DNA of 64,000 nucleotides from Bradyrhizobium vignae (GCF_004114425.1 NZ_RDQF01000024.1:29110-93109); one strand, 5' to 3'; shown: positions 8,794 through 20,059, counted from the first letter of the stretch. Translations and numbers: made by a program. The notes: a model not told the origin generated them from the letters alone.

Positions 8794-9055
8794 TTTGCGG
8801 CCCAGCGCAATACAATAGCCGCGCGTCCCGACGCCAAGTGACGAGCATCGTGCTCTTTGTCGAGAGACGAGAGACGGAAAAAGCGGAGACCTGGCAACAC
8901 CATCCCGGCGTTCCCTGTGACAGGCGGAAGCGCGACCAGGTCCCGTTGCCAGGACGCAGAACCGCCGGCGACAAGGGCAGCTGGGGGCGGGGGCCAATAA
9001 CGGAAATTACTGGACCGGCGGGAGATCGCCCCGGTTTGACCAGATCAAATCGAAA

Positions 9056-9688
9056 TCATATTGGCTTCAACAACCTCCTAGAACGCACATAGTCCATTTC
9101 GGCGCGGGCTCTCAAAATGGCTTCCTGCGTTTTCCTTATGGTCTCTCCCGCTTCCAAAATTGCCTTATCGGCTCTTTGCAAGAGGTCTAAGAAACGTGCG
9201 TCTGAGCTCGTCCGAACGGATGCGGTCGCGTTGGTCTTTCGCATCAGAACGGCTGCGGTCGCGTCGGTTACATGATGGACGAGCGCGACTATCGATCCCT
9301 TTTCATCCACCACAGGCCAGTTTTTCGGAAGCCAATAGCGCACCTGCCAAGGCCGTCCGTCTGGTAGGATATCATACCGTTGCAGAGGCATCACGTGCCC
9401 GCGCCCTTCGTGGAGCACCTTCTCAAATGATGCGGCCAGATTACTTACCCCATCCGCGAGTGCGACATGCGGGTTGTCGGGAAATGCATCGAACATGTGC
9501 AGGCCAGCCAGCGCGTCCCGCGTACGCAATACCTCTCGAAGATAGCTCTCATTGGCATCCACTATCTTCAAGTCCGGCGTGAGCAACAGTACCGGGACAG
9601 GGGAATGCTCGAACAGCCGATGCCACGCGTCTTGTGCTTCAGCCATCAAAGCTTCCGGGGACCGGAAGTTCGGTTGCATAGTTCTCAT
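9056..9688 (-). CDS. PAS-domain protein
   Basis: 210 aa from ATG 9688 (alternative ATG 9679). The central part (HRLFEHSPVPVLLLTPDLKIVDANESYL, then LHMFDAFPDNP and a W-x-V-R-YWLPKNWPVVDEKGSIVALVHHVTDAT run) is a PAS fold of the kind found in front of rhizobial HWE/response-regulator kinases. Residues after ~155 form a helical tail (LLQRADKAILEAGETIRKTQEAILRARAEMDYVR) but no kinase domain follows, so it is a free-standing sensor or adaptor. The frame stays open upstream into a repeat element at 9793-9892, which is why a start at 9841 was rejected. Confidence 0.75.
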   Translation of the reverse strand: MRTMQPNFRSPEALMAEAQDAWHRLFEHSPVPVLLLTPDLKIVDANESYLREVLRTRDALAGLHMFDAFPDNPHVALADGVSNLAASFEKVLHEGRGHVMPLQRYDILPDGRPWQVRYWLPKNWPVVDEKGSIVALVHHVTDATAAVLMRKTNATASVRTSSDARFLDLLQRADKAILEAGETIRKTQEAILRARAEMDYVRSRRLLKPI

Positions 9689-9792
9689 ATCTTTGGCTCG
9701 TGATTTCCGGGCAAAATGCCGTGCTCGGAAAGTAAGCCGTCGCAAACCCTTTGTGAATGGGTGGAACCATTGCGCCGCGCGGCGTTCCCTAA

Positions 9793-9892
9793 AGCATGAT
9801 CCGGAAAAGTGCGAAGCGGTTTTCCGGAAGATCATGCGCAAAACAACAGCCTGAAGCGCGATGACGATTCATCCAAATCTCATCGCGCTTTA
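9793..9892. repeat. Rhizobial mosaic palindromic repeat (two hairpins)
   Basis: Two adjacent inverted repeats. The first is GCATGATC..GGAAAA with TTTTCC..GATCATGC (9794-9838). The second has perfect 11-bp arms AAGCGCGATGA (9854-9864) and TCATCGCGCTT (9880-9890). The combination is a repeat I recognise as widespread in spacers of Rhizobiales. A decayed copy is at 11784-11852. Confidence 0.8.
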
Positions 9893-10043
9893 GAAGTGGC
9901 GGCGGCCTTGCGCCGGGCTACGCTGGGCTTTTGCAATGCAAAAAGCTATCCCACAGGGCGCGAGCCAATGTTGAGTACCCGCGAGCGGCCAGCAATTGCT
10001 CCCCGTTCGGCGAGCGCGCGAGGATTGCGTGTGTCCTTATCGC

Positions 10044-11186
10044 TCAGGCATGGAAGATGAAGCGTGTGCCCGTGTAGGAGCGCAGGAGCTTGTTCGGCAT
10101 CTCGGCCTTTGCCATTTCGTAGAACGGCTCACCAGTGCAATGCAGTGGAATGACGTAGTCGATATCGAGACCCTTCAGCGCTGCGATCGTCTCGCGCACA
10201 TAGTCCTCCTTGTAGGGTGCGAGGTGGAAACCGCCGATCACCGCATGAACCTTGCTAATACCCGAAGCCGCTTGGGCTTGTTTGATTGCGTTGATGACCC
10301 CCCGATGGCTGCAGGAGGTCAATACGATCAACCCGCGACCCTTCAAATTGAACGCGGTGGCGATCTCGTGCCGGAACTGGTCCGGGATGACAGCCTTCGT
10401 CCGTTCGTCCTCCGGAAGCTTGTCAGCATAGCATCCAATGCCGTGGTCCACGCCGATCTTCATGGCGCTGGGCGAGAGCAGCTTCTCGAAGCTCGTCTGA
10501 CCGATAGGGCCGGTGGAGAAGCCGTGGTCGGCAACCGATGCCGGCCCTTCTACATACGTCACCGCAACATTGGCGTCTTCGAGTGCTTTTCGATCCAGGG
10601 CTCCGAAGTCGCCGCGCACCGGCGGAGCCGTCCATTCCCGCGAGCAGAATGCCTCCTCGCCGCCGATGTAAATCGGCAGCTTGGCTTTGAACTTGCCGTT
10701 GTTCTGCTTCAGGAAGCCGGCGAGGCCGCCGAAATGATCGTAGTGACCGTGGCTCAAGACAAGGGCGTCGAGCGCAGCCGGATCGATGCCGACGAGATGG
10801 GCATTATTCACCAGCGCATCAGGGGTGAAGCCGAAGTCGACCAGGATATTTCGTGTTTCGGCGCCACGCCGCGACTCGACATGCATCGACAGGCCGAACT
10901 CACTGATCAGCGTCTTGCCGGGCGGCTTGCCTTCGCCGATGCCCCAGCCGAAGTGCTCGATGTCGACATCGGCGATCTTCCGGCTCGGTGCCACAGCGAA
11001 TTGGTAGCTGTCGACGACGACGCGCACTGCCACGCGCTCGATCTCCGGAACCTTGCCGGTGATCGTTTCTGCGCGCACCGGCTTCCCGCTGCCGATCAGC
11101 GTGGCCACAATGGCGCTGAACAGGGCCGCGCCGCCGCCGCACACGACGTCGCGTCGATGAATTGCGTTGCACGAGCAAATTAACAT
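10044..11186 (-). CDS. Exported MBL-fold metallo-hydrolase
   Basis: 380 aa. The metal-binding motif is LSHGHYDHFGG with H146, H148, D150 and H151, and further ligands are likely in SCSHRG and GGFHL and near IPLHCTG. This layout matches the subgroup related to the archaeal dihydropterin/methyl-ribofuranosyl-aminobenzene phosphate synthase-like proteins. The N-terminus HRRDVVCGGGAALFSAIVATLI...VRAE looks like a Tat signal, so the folded, metal-loaded enzyme is probably exported. ATG 11186 has GAGG eight bases upstream. Substrate unknown. Confidence 0.82.
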   Translation of the reverse strand: MLICSCNAIHRRDVVCGGGAALFSAIVATLIGSGKPVRAETITGKVPEIERVAVRVVVDSYQFAVAPSRKIADVDIEHFGWGIGEGKPPGKTLISEFGLSMHVESRRGAETRNILVDFGFTPDALVNNAHLVGIDPAALDALVLSHGHYDHFGGLAGFLKQNNGKFKAKLPIYIGGEEAFCSREWTAPPVRGDFGALDRKALEDANVAVTYVEGPASVADHGFSTGPIGQTSFEKLLSPSAMKIGVDHGIGCYADKLPEDERTKAVIPDQFRHEIATAFNLKGRGLIVLTSCSHRGVINAIKQAQAASGISKVHAVIGGFHLAPYKEDYVRETIAALKGLDIDYVIPLHCTGEPFYEMAKAEMPNKLLRSYTGTRFIFHA

Positions 11187-11962
11187 GGTCAAATCCTCAC
11201 CTTGCGTCGCCTTCGCTGCCGCAAGGCGTCATGCGCAACCGCGCTCCGGGGCGGAGGCGTTGGGGTGCCGAACACGCCAGCGCCTGGCAGCCCGCACATG
11301 AGGATTGGACGCATCCTATCCCGCGCGGGATAGTGTGGCGAGTCGCATTGGTCTGCTCCGGGTCAATCGCGTCGACTTAGCTACATCCTCGGCGCGTCCG
11401 GTATGGCCTTAACTGCTGACGTGCCGGACGCGATCTCGATCTTCGCCTTAGCGCTACAGGCGACCTCAGCTTGCTCAGCGTGTGCGGCCCGGAGTCACCC
11501 CACCGGTACTCTGCGCCTTCGACGAAGCATCAATCATTCCGCCGCGAGTGCTCGGCTCTCATTCGGTCTCGCAAGGCGATCTCACCTGCAGCCGCCAAGT
11601 CTGCAATGGATTGCGAGCCTCCTATCACGCTGAAGGCGGCTGACTTCCGCGTAGCCTTGGAAACTCTTGATACGGAGCTGCGCGGGGCTCGCGCTATCCT
11701 GGTTCTTCCGATGCTGCCATCCTGCTCCTGTTTTGCCCGACGGTGCAACAGTTTCGTAAAATCAGCAGAATGCGCAGCGGCCTTTCGAAAAGATCATGCT
11801 TGATCGACGAGCGAAGGCGCGGTGGCGATCCATCCCATTTCATCGCGCTGTAAGCCGTTGATTTTGCTGCCCCCGGCTACTGTGCATGGGGTTGTTTTCG
11901 AGCTTTTTGTTTGGAGGTGCGAAAGCGCCACGCCGAACCGGACCTGATCCGGCCTTCGCCCG
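11187..11962. other. Long intergenic region with no supported gene
   Basis: 776 bp between two leftward genes. Overlapping frames on both strands around 11471-11803 have no start signals or family resemblance. A decayed mosaic repeat lies at 11784-11852. The promoter of the MBL-fold gene must be near 11190-11300. Confidence 0.4.
11784..11852. repeat. Degenerate copy of the mosaic palindromic repeat
   Basis: The segment reads TTCGAAAAGATCATGC, later GGCGATCCATCCCATTTCATCGCGCT. It keeps the right half of the first hairpin and most of the second hairpin of the element at 9793-9892, with many changes. Confidence 0.6.
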
Positions 11963-13984
<2,022 letters not shown>

Positions 13985-14205
13985 GGCGCCTACGCATAGG
14001 GCCCCGAGGCCACGAATTCAACCGATCGATGTGTCGCCGGGTGCGACGGTCAGCCGAGGGGTTCCGGTCGCAACGCGACGGACCGATGCGGTCCGAGGAA
14101 CCAACCGCGCCTGCGAACATTCTGCTTGAGGGTTCGAAACGAGCCCGGGTCGCGTGCGCCCTCAATCTCGGCGTTCGTGACATCGCCTCTGGCGATGGGG
14201 GAATT

Positions 14206-14370
14206 GTGAGCACGGTCATAGAGAACTTGCTGACGCGGAAACAGAAGCTCGTTGAGGAACTCGAGAAGGCGCAAGCCGTCGAGGACCGCGACAGGATCGA
14301 GCATCAACTCGAACAGATCAACACCGCGCTGGATTTCCTGGACAGGCCGGGACCGAAGGATGGGACGTAG
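14206..14370 (+). CDS. Small helical protein, hypothetical
   Basis: 54 aa from GTG 14206 behind GATGGGGGA. The text STVIENLLTRKQKLVEELEK then AQAVEDRDRIEHQLEQINTALDFLD has strong heptad spacing and is likely a coiled-coil dimer. It is similar in style to small bradyrhizobial hypotheticals; the frame is open further upstream but without start signals. It is convergent with the GntR gene, six bases away. Confidence 0.6.
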   Translation: MSTVIENLLTRKQKLVEELEKAQAVEDRDRIEHQLEQINTALDFLDRPGPKDGT

Positions 14371-14376
14371 TGGCGC

Positions 14377-15072
14377 TTAACCGACCTTCAGCGCCTCTAC
14401 CTTCAGCGCCTCTACTTTCAATGCCTTGGCATAGACCACGCCCGAATTGGTGATATGCGTCGTCATCAGGTCTTCGAAGGCGGCGAATTCGCCGCGTGCG
14501 AACAAATCGAGCAGCTTGCGATGCTCGTCGAAGGACGTGCGGGTGCGCACGTCGATCGGTGAGGTCAAATTGGTGCGGAGCGCGGCGACGCGGCCAGAGA
14601 CGAGCTGATAGGATTCGGCGAGATAGCGGTTGCCGCAATGGGCGAACAGCGCCTCGTGGAAGGCGGCATCGGCGCGGCCATAGGCGATGTTGTCCTTCGC
14701 CGTGACCGCGGGCTCCATCGCCGCGATCGCTGCGCTCATCGCCGCAATCGTACCGTCGCGGTCGTGGCGGAAGGCGAGCTCGGCCGCCTTGGGCTCCAGC
14801 GCGATGCGGAAGGTGCAGAGCGCATTGATGTCCTCGGCGCTCGGCGTGAACACGAAGCTGCCGACCTGCGGCCGGATCACGACGAGGCCTTGCGCCTGCA
14901 ACTGTCCCATCGCCTCGCGCACCGGCGTGCGGCTGACGCCGAAGGAACTTGCCACCATCTCCTCGGAGATGGCGGCGCCGAGCGCGAACTCGCCATCGAT
15001 GATGGCCTGGCGCAGCCGCTGCATCACGCGCAGCGCCAGCGATTTCGGCGTATCGAGCTTGAGCGATCGCAT
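14377..15072 (-). CDS. GntR-family regulator, FadR/FCD subfamily
   Basis: 231 aa. N-terminal winged helix at ~10-75 with the recognition segment SSFGVSRTPVREAMGQLQAQGLV, followed by an all-helical FCD ligand domain whose metal/ligand residues are probably D and H in ADAAFHEALFAHCGN and the late EHRKLLD. The gene is seven bases downstream of the FAD oxidase on the same strand, so it is probably co-transcribed with it and controls the divergent promoter region at 16493-16669. The C-terminus ends in a three-fold KALKVE/EALKVE-type repeat produced by 15-bp DNA repeats. Confidence 0.9.
   Translation of the reverse strand: MRSLKLDTPKSLALRVMQRLRQAIIDGEFALGAAISEEMVASSFGVSRTPVREAMGQLQAQGLVVIRPQVGSFVFTPSAEDINALCTFRIALEPKAAELAFRHDRDGTIAAMSAAIAAMEPAVTAKDNIAYGRADAAFHEALFAHCGNRYLAESYQLVSGRVAALRTNLTSPIDVRTRTSFDEHRKLLDLFARGEFAAFEDLMTTHITNSGVVYAKALKVEALKVEALKVG
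14384..14428. repeat. 15-bp tandem repeat, 3 copies, inside the GntR gene
   Basis: Two identical copies of ACCTTCAGCGCCTCT (14384-14398, 14399-14413) and a diverged third (14414-14428). In the coding strand they encode repeated EALKV units at the C-terminus of the regulator. Confidence 0.9.
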
Positions 15073-15079
15073 GGTGCCC

Positions 15080-16492
15080 TCAGATCACCTTGCCGGGATT
15101 GAGCAGGTGATCGGGATCGAGCGCAGCCTTCAGGGTGCGCATCAGCGCGATCTCGGCCTCGCTCCTGGCATGGCCCAGCCACTGCTTCTTCAGCGTGCCG
15201 ATGCCGTGCTCGGCGGAGACGCTGCCACCCATCTCGCGCACCAGACCGTAGATGATCGCGTCCATCTCCTCCTTCGGCTGCTGCGCGACGGAGAGGCCGG
15301 TGACCCAGGAGACGAGATGCAGATTGCCGTCGCCGATATGGCCGTAATAGACGCTCTCGCAGCCATTGATGCCGTCCGCGAGCGCGGCCTTGCAGCGCGT
15401 GACGAACTCGTCCATGCGCTTGACCGCAAGGCCGATGTCGTAGGAGATGTGCGGGCCCAGCACCTGGCCGAATTCCGCGCAGATGTCGCGCACGCGCCAG
15501 AAGGCTTGCGTCTGCGCCAGCGATTGCGCGACAGCGGCGTCGGCGAGCAGCCCGCGCTCCATCAGTTCTTCGAGCCAGCTTTGGAAGCGCGGCGCATCGA
15601 TGCTCTCGTCGGTGCCCTGCGCTTCCACCAGCACGTAAAGGCCGTGACCTGCTGCGACCGGCGGCTTCACGCCGGCGCGCATCGTGATCACGTCCCAATA
15701 GTCCGGCCACATCACCTCGAAGGCCGACAGCAGCGGGCCGAGCCCCGAGCGCGCGGCATCCAGCAGCGCGATCACCGCGGCATAATCCTTCAGCGCGCAG
15801 AGCGCGGCCATGGTCGAACGCGGCTTCGGAAACAGCTTGAGCACCACACGGGTGACGATGCCGAGCGTGCCTTCCGAGCCGATGAAGAGATGCTTCAAAT
15901 CGTAACCGGCGTTGTTCTTCATCAGCTTGTTGAGATTGGTGATGATGGTGCCGTCAGGCAGCACCACTTCCAGGCCAAGCACCAGCTCGCGCGTCATGCC
16001 GTAGCGGATCACGCGGTTGCCGCCGGCATTGGTCGAGAGATTGCCACCGATCGCACACGAGCCGCGCGAGCCGAGATCGAGCGGAAAGAAGAAGCCGGCC
16101 TCGTCCGCAGCCTTCTGGATCGTCTCCAGCGGCGTGCCTGCCTTCACGGTCATCGTCGCGGAGGCGCGATCGATCTCCTCGATGCCGGTCATGCGCTCCA
16201 GCGAGATCGCGACCCAGCCCGCTTCGGGCGAGGCGCCGCGGCATAGGCCGGTCAGTCCGCCCTGCGGCACGAAGGGGAGCCGCGCCTGCCGGCAGGTCGC
16301 GATGGCATCGGCAACGCCCTGCGCATCGAGCGGCCGGATCACCGCAAGCGGGGTTTGCGGCAGGCTCGCGCTCCAGTCGTTGCAATTGCGCGCCGGCACC
16401 TCGCTGCCGGTCAGTACCGCGGCCGCGCCGAGCCTGTCGCGCAACGCGCCGAACACTTGGTCAGGGCCTTCAATGGGGGTCACCATGTTCAT
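15080..16492 (-). CDS. FAD-linked 2-hydroxyacid oxidase/dehydrogenase (GlcD/D2HGDH-like)
   Basis: 470 aa. The FAD_binding_4 (PCMH/VAO) domain covers ~45-220 with PQGGLTGLCRGA, NAGGNRVIRYGMTRE and IGSEGTLGIVTRVVLKL. The C-terminal FAD-oxidase domain carries the metal-binding motifs YYGHIGDGNLHL and SAEHGIG. This family oxidises D-2-hydroxyacids such as D-lactate, glycolate or D-2-hydroxyglutarate and passes electrons to a flavoprotein or the quinone pool. ATG 16492 has AGGAGG six bases upstream. It is divergent from a DHDPS-family lyase and shares an operator region with it; a joint sugar-acid or hydroxy-acid pathway is likely. Confidence 0.88.
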   Translation of the reverse strand: MNMVTPIEGPDQVFGALRDRLGAAAVLTGSEVPARNCNDWSASLPQTPLAVIRPLDAQGVADAIATCRQARLPFVPQGGLTGLCRGASPEAGWVAISLERMTGIEEIDRASATMTVKAGTPLETIQKAADEAGFFFPLDLGSRGSCAIGGNLSTNAGGNRVIRYGMTRELVLGLEVVLPDGTIITNLNKLMKNNAGYDLKHLFIGSEGTLGIVTRVVLKLFPKPRSTMAALCALKDYAAVIALLDAARSGLGPLLSAFEVMWPDYWDVITMRAGVKPPVAAGHGLYVLVEAQGTDESIDAPRFQSWLEELMERGLLADAAVAQSLAQTQAFWRVRDICAEFGQVLGPHISYDIGLAVKRMDEFVTRCKAALADGINGCESVYYGHIGDGNLHLVSWVTGLSVAQQPKEEMDAIIYGLVREMGGSVSAEHGIGTLKKQWLGHARSEAEIALMRTLKAALDPDHLLNPGKVI

Positions 16493-16559
16493 GCGAGACC
16501 TCCTCTGGATTCGGCTGCGCCTCATGCGCGCCGTGACGGTGGAAAGGGTTTGCACCCGC

Positions 16560-16578
16560 CTTGTATGTAAGGTACAAG
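16560..16578. promoter_or_regulatory. Candidate operator for the adjacent FCD-type GntR regulator
   Basis: A 19-bp imperfect palindrome with outer arms CTTGTA and TACAAG in the divergent promoter region of the FAD oxidase and the DHDPS-like gene. TTGTA...TACAA symmetry is typical of FadR/FCD-subfamily GntR sites. Assignment to the local regulator is inference from position. Confidence 0.55.
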
Positions 16579-16669
16579 ATCAAAAGTAAAGTAAAAACAG
16601 GGCTTCGGAAGCGCGGAAGATCATTGGGGATCAGCGGCTTAGTTCGGGGCGGCAGCAAAGGGCGGTGTG

Positions 16670-17554
16670 ATGACGGAGGCAATTCGCGGGTTCTGGGTGG
16701 CGTCGGCGACGCCGCTGGCGGCCGATGGCAGTGTGGATCACGCCCGGCTCGCCGGCCATGCCAAGCACCTCTTCAGCAAGGGCGTCGAAGGCGTCGTCCT
16801 GTTCGGCACCACCGGCGAAGGCACCTCATTCAACGCCAGCGAACGCGTCGCAACCATCGAAGCCATGCTCAAGGCCGGCGTCGCGCCGGAGCGCATCGGA
16901 ATCGGCGGCGGCTTCCCCGCCATCACCGACAGCATCGCACTCACGCGCGCCGTGCTCGGCCTCGGCCTGCGTCACGTGCTGCTGCTGCCGCCCTATTTCG
17001 ACCGCAACGTCACGCCTGAAGGCATTGAGGATGCCTTTGCCGCGATCATCGATGGTGTCGCCGACGACCGGCTGCGCGCCTCGCTCTATCACATCCCGCA
17101 GGTCTCGGGCGTCGCGATCCCGACGACAGTTGCCGCCAGCCTGCGCCGGCGCTACGGCAAGATTGTCGCCGGCCTGAAAGACTCCAGCGGCGACTTCAAA
17201 CAGTTCCAGGCGTTCCGCAATGCCGCGCCCGAGCTCGCCATCACCGTCGGCAACGAAGCCGACATCGCCCGCGCGATCGCCGCGGGCGGCGCCGGCACCA
17301 TTTGCGGCATGGCCAATGTCGTGCCGGAGCTGGTCAAGGGCATGCTCGATGGCAGGGATGTCGAGGCGCGCATGCAGGCGGCGATCGACGTCGTGGTGAA
17401 GACGCCGTCTCTGGTCGCGACGTTGAAGGCGATCCTCGCCGTGCAGACCGGCGATAGGGGCTGGTTGCGCGTGCGCCCGCCGCTCCGCGCGTTGTCCGAC
17501 GGCACTGCGTTCAAGCAGAAGCTCGACGCGTTGATCGCGCCTGCGCTCGCGTGA
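16670..17554 (+). CDS. Dihydrodipicolinate synthase/N-acetylneuraminate lyase family protein
   Basis: 294 aa TIM-barrel Schiff-base aldolase/dehydratase. GTTGEG (46-51) binds the keto-acid carboxylate, Y140 in SLYHIP is the general acid/base, and K170 in GLKDSSGD forms the Schiff base; all key residues are present. Its position next to a FCD regulator and a hydroxyacid oxidase argues for catabolism of a 2-keto acid rather than lysine synthesis. ATG 16670 is favoured over the overlapping GTG 16667. Confidence 0.88.
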   Translation: MTEAIRGFWVASATPLAADGSVDHARLAGHAKHLFSKGVEGVVLFGTTGEGTSFNASERVATIEAMLKAGVAPERIGIGGGFPAITDSIALTRAVLGLGLRHVLLLPPYFDRNVTPEGIEDAFAAIIDGVADDRLRASLYHIPQVSGVAIPTTVAASLRRRYGKIVAGLKDSSGDFKQFQAFRNAAPELAITVGNEADIARAIAAGGAGTICGMANVVPELVKGMLDGRDVEARMQAAIDVVVKTPSLVATLKAILAVQTGDRGWLRVRPPLRALSDGTAFKQKLDALIAPALA

Positions 17555-17621
17555 GCCTGCGCAAGATCGCGCTGCTCTCGGCGTGACGGCGATTGGCGAT
17601 TGCCATTCAGCGCCGCCTATT

Positions 17622-17638
17622 CTTAGAACGATTCAACA
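17622..17638. promoter_or_regulatory. Candidate iron-control element (Irr-type box)
   Basis: CTTAGAACGATTCAACA lies ~100 bp before the TonB receptor gene. It keeps the TTAGAA-N3-TTC core of the inverted ICE pattern known from Bradyrhizobium iron genes. A weaker copy (TAGAGCGATTCAAG) follows 16 bp later. Match judged by eye from memory of the consensus. Confidence 0.35.
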
Positions 17639-17735
17639 CTAGAGCGATTCAAGTCCGCTCACGGTTCTCTTCACGCATGGCGGCTGTTAGACGCGCGAGC
17701 TTCAATGCGGTGTCTGACCTGGAAGTGAATCGAAC

Positions 17736-20057
17736 GTGCGTGCTCATCTGGGTGGTCGCGACAGCGGCCATCGAATTCGTGCCGGCAAGAGCCGTGCAGG
17801 TCTTCTCATCGGAGCAGCGGTGCTGCTCGCCGAATGCCCCTCCACCCCGACGACCGCGCAGGCGCAATCAGCTCTGCCGCCGGTGACCGTGGACGCGCCG
17901 GCACAGCGGCCGAAGTCAGCGCGCGCATCGGATCAGTCTTCACGCCGCACGCAAGCCGCGCGCCAGCCCAATCATAATCCCGCCCCCGCAGCGCCGACGC
18001 CCTCGGAGCGTGCCGCCGCGGAGGCCGCCGCACAGCAGGCCGCAAAGCTCGGCTACCGCGCGATGCCGAGCGCGACCACGCTGCGCAGCGGCGCCTCGCC
18101 GCTCGACACCTCGCAGGCCGTCAACGTCGTGCCCGAGCAGGTGCTGAAGGACCAGCTGCCGCGCAACATCGACGATGCGCTCATCAACGTCTCGGGCATC
18201 ACCCAGACCAACACGCTCGCCGGCACACAGGACGCCGTGATCCGCCGCGGCTTCGGCGACAATCGCGACGGCTCGATCATGCGCAACGGCATGCCGCTGG
18301 TGCAGGGCCGCAGTCTCAATCCAGCAGTCGAGAGCGTCGAAGTGCTGAAGGGGCCGGCCTCGCTGCTCTACGGCATCATGGATCCCGGCGGCATCGTCAA
18401 CACCATCAGCAAGCGCCCCGAACTCTATCAGCACGGCTCCGTCACACTGCTCGGCTCAGCCTACAATTCGTCCAAAACCGGCGCCGACGGCCTGCTCGAC
18501 GTCACCGGCCCGATCGGCGATCAGGGTCTTGCCTACCGCTTCATCGGCTATGGCGTCAGCGAGGATTACTGGCGCAATTTCGGCCGCCATCGCGAGATGC
18601 TGATTGCACCGTCGCTCGCGTGGTACGGCCAGAATACCACGGTGCAGCTCAACTACGAGCATCGCGAGTTCATCACTCCGTTCGACCGCGGCACGGCCTT
18701 CGTCAACGGCGCGCCGCTGGCGATCCCGGCGACGCGCCGGCTGGACGAGCCCTACAACAACATGTGGGGGACGTCCGACCTGATTCAGGCCTCCATCGAG
18801 CATCGCCTCAATCAGGACTGGAAGCTTTTTGCCGGCTACAGCTACAACACCGAGACCTTCAGCGCCAACCAGCTCCGCGTCACCGGCGTCAACGCGAAGA
18901 CCGGCGTCGAAACGCGCAGCAATGACGGCACGCAGGGTTCGCTCAGCAATTCGAGCTACGGCACATCCTACATCTCGGGCGGCTTCTGGCTCGGCGACAT
19001 GCGCAACGAGGTGCTGTTCGGCGGCGACGGCCAGTATCGCACGATCTACCGCGATAATCTGATCCGGCAGGCGGCCCCGTCGTTCAATGTCTACAACCCG
19101 GTCTACGGTCTGATCGGGCCGGGCACGACGGTTTCGAATAGCGACAGCGCCCAGACCGACAAGCTCGGCCAGTGGTCGTTGTTCTTCCAGGACACGTTGA
19201 ATTTGACCGAGCGTTTCGCGCTGGTCGGCGGCGTGCGCTACATGGATTATGATCAGCTCGCCGGGCGCGGAAAGCCGTTCAAGACCAACACCAACGTTTC
19301 GGCGGATGCGGTGCTCCCGCTCGGCGGCGCGATCTTCAAGCTCACCGAACAGATCTCGCTTTACGCGAGCTACACCCAGTCGCTGAAGCCGAACTCGACC
19401 ATTGCTCCATTGAGCAATGGCGGTGGCGTCGTGCTCGGATCGAACATCGCGCCCGAAGAGGGCACGCAGTACGAGACCGGACTCAAGTTCGATCTCAACA
19501 AGCGCCTCTCGGGTACGGTCGCAGTCTACGACATCGAGAAGCAGAACGTGCTGGTCAGCCAGCTCAACACCGTAGCCGGTCTCAACGTGTACACCGCGGC
19601 CGGCAAGGTCCGTTCGCGCGGCCTCGAGATCGACGTCACCGGCCGGCTCTCCGACGATTGGAGCATGATCGGAAGCTATGGTTACACCGATGCGCGTGTG
19701 ACCGAGGATCCGACCTATGCGGGCAAGCAGTTGCAGAACGTTGCGATGAACACGGCTTCGCTCTATCTGGTCTACGATCTTGGCACGGTGTTTCCTGGCC
19801 AGCTCAGGCTCGGCGGCGGCGCGCGCTATCTCGGCGACCGGCCTGGCGATGCGTCGAACACGTTCGTGCTGCCGTCCTATGTCCTCGCGGATATCTTCGC
19901 GACTTATGAGACGAAGCACCAGGCACTGCCGGTCATCTATCAGCTCAACGTCAAGAACCTGTTCGACACCGTCTACTATGCCTCCGCTCAGAACAATCTG
20001 GGCGTCGCCATCGGCGATGCAAGACGCGTATCGCTGTCGGCAACTGTGAAGTTCTAG
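17736..20057 (+). CDS. TonB-dependent siderophore receptor
   Basis: 773 aa outer-membrane receptor. A signal segment (AGLLIGAAVLLAECPSTPTTAQAQ) is followed by a proline/alanine-rich linker with a TonB-box-like start (LPPVTVDAP), a plug domain at ~120-250 (VVPEQVLKDQLPRNIDDALINVSGI, VESVEVLKGPASLLYG, GGIVNTISKRP) and a ~500-residue barrel ending in the usual aromatic F (SATVKF). VLKGPASLLYG and the FhuA/FpvA-like plug point to ferric hydroxamate-type siderophores. Start GTG 17736 after GGAAGTG. The PepSY gene follows after two bases, so they form one operon. Confidence 0.93.
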   Translation: MRAHLGGRDSGHRIRAGKSRAGLLIGAAVLLAECPSTPTTAQAQSALPPVTVDAPAQRPKSARASDQSSRRTQAARQPNHNPAPAAPTPSERAAAEAAAQQAAKLGYRAMPSATTLRSGASPLDTSQAVNVVPEQVLKDQLPRNIDDALINVSGITQTNTLAGTQDAVIRRGFGDNRDGSIMRNGMPLVQGRSLNPAVESVEVLKGPASLLYGIMDPGGIVNTISKRPELYQHGSVTLLGSAYNSSKTGADGLLDVTGPIGDQGLAYRFIGYGVSEDYWRNFGRHREMLIAPSLAWYGQNTTVQLNYEHREFITPFDRGTAFVNGAPLAIPATRRLDEPYNNMWGTSDLIQASIEHRLNQDWKLFAGYSYNTETFSANQLRVTGVNAKTGVETRSNDGTQGSLSNSSYGTSYISGGFWLGDMRNEVLFGGDGQYRTIYRDNLIRQAAPSFNVYNPVYGLIGPGTTVSNSDSAQTDKLGQWSLFFQDTLNLTERFALVGGVRYMDYDQLAGRGKPFKTNTNVSADAVLPLGGAIFKLTEQISLYASYTQSLKPNSTIAPLSNGGGVVLGSNIAPEEGTQYETGLKFDLNKRLSGTVAVYDIEKQNVLVSQLNTVAGLNVYTAAGKVRSRGLEIDVTGRLSDDWSMIGSYGYTDARVTEDPTYAGKQLQNVAMNTASLYLVYDLGTVFPGQLRLGGGARYLGDRPGDASNTFVLPSYVLADIFATYETKHQALPVIYQLNVKNLFDTVYYASAQNNLGVAIGDARRVSLSATVKF

Positions 20058-20059
20058 CG

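Noticed and set aside
10044..11186. MBL-fold hydrolase as PhnP
   Set aside because: It has an export signal, lies 25 kb from the phn genes, and belongs to a different MBL subgroup.
11471..11803. Overlapping frames on both strands in the 776-bp spacer
   Set aside because: Neither strand has a ribosome-binding site or recognisable family; codon pattern does not favour one frame.
14687..16246. A 519-codon plus-strand frame opposite the FAD oxidase
   Set aside because: Antisense to a protein with complete FAD and metal motifs; no ribosome-binding site or family pattern.
18456..19919. A 487-codon minus-strand frame inside the TonB receptor
   Set aside because: Mirror of the beta-barrel coding region, no start signal.
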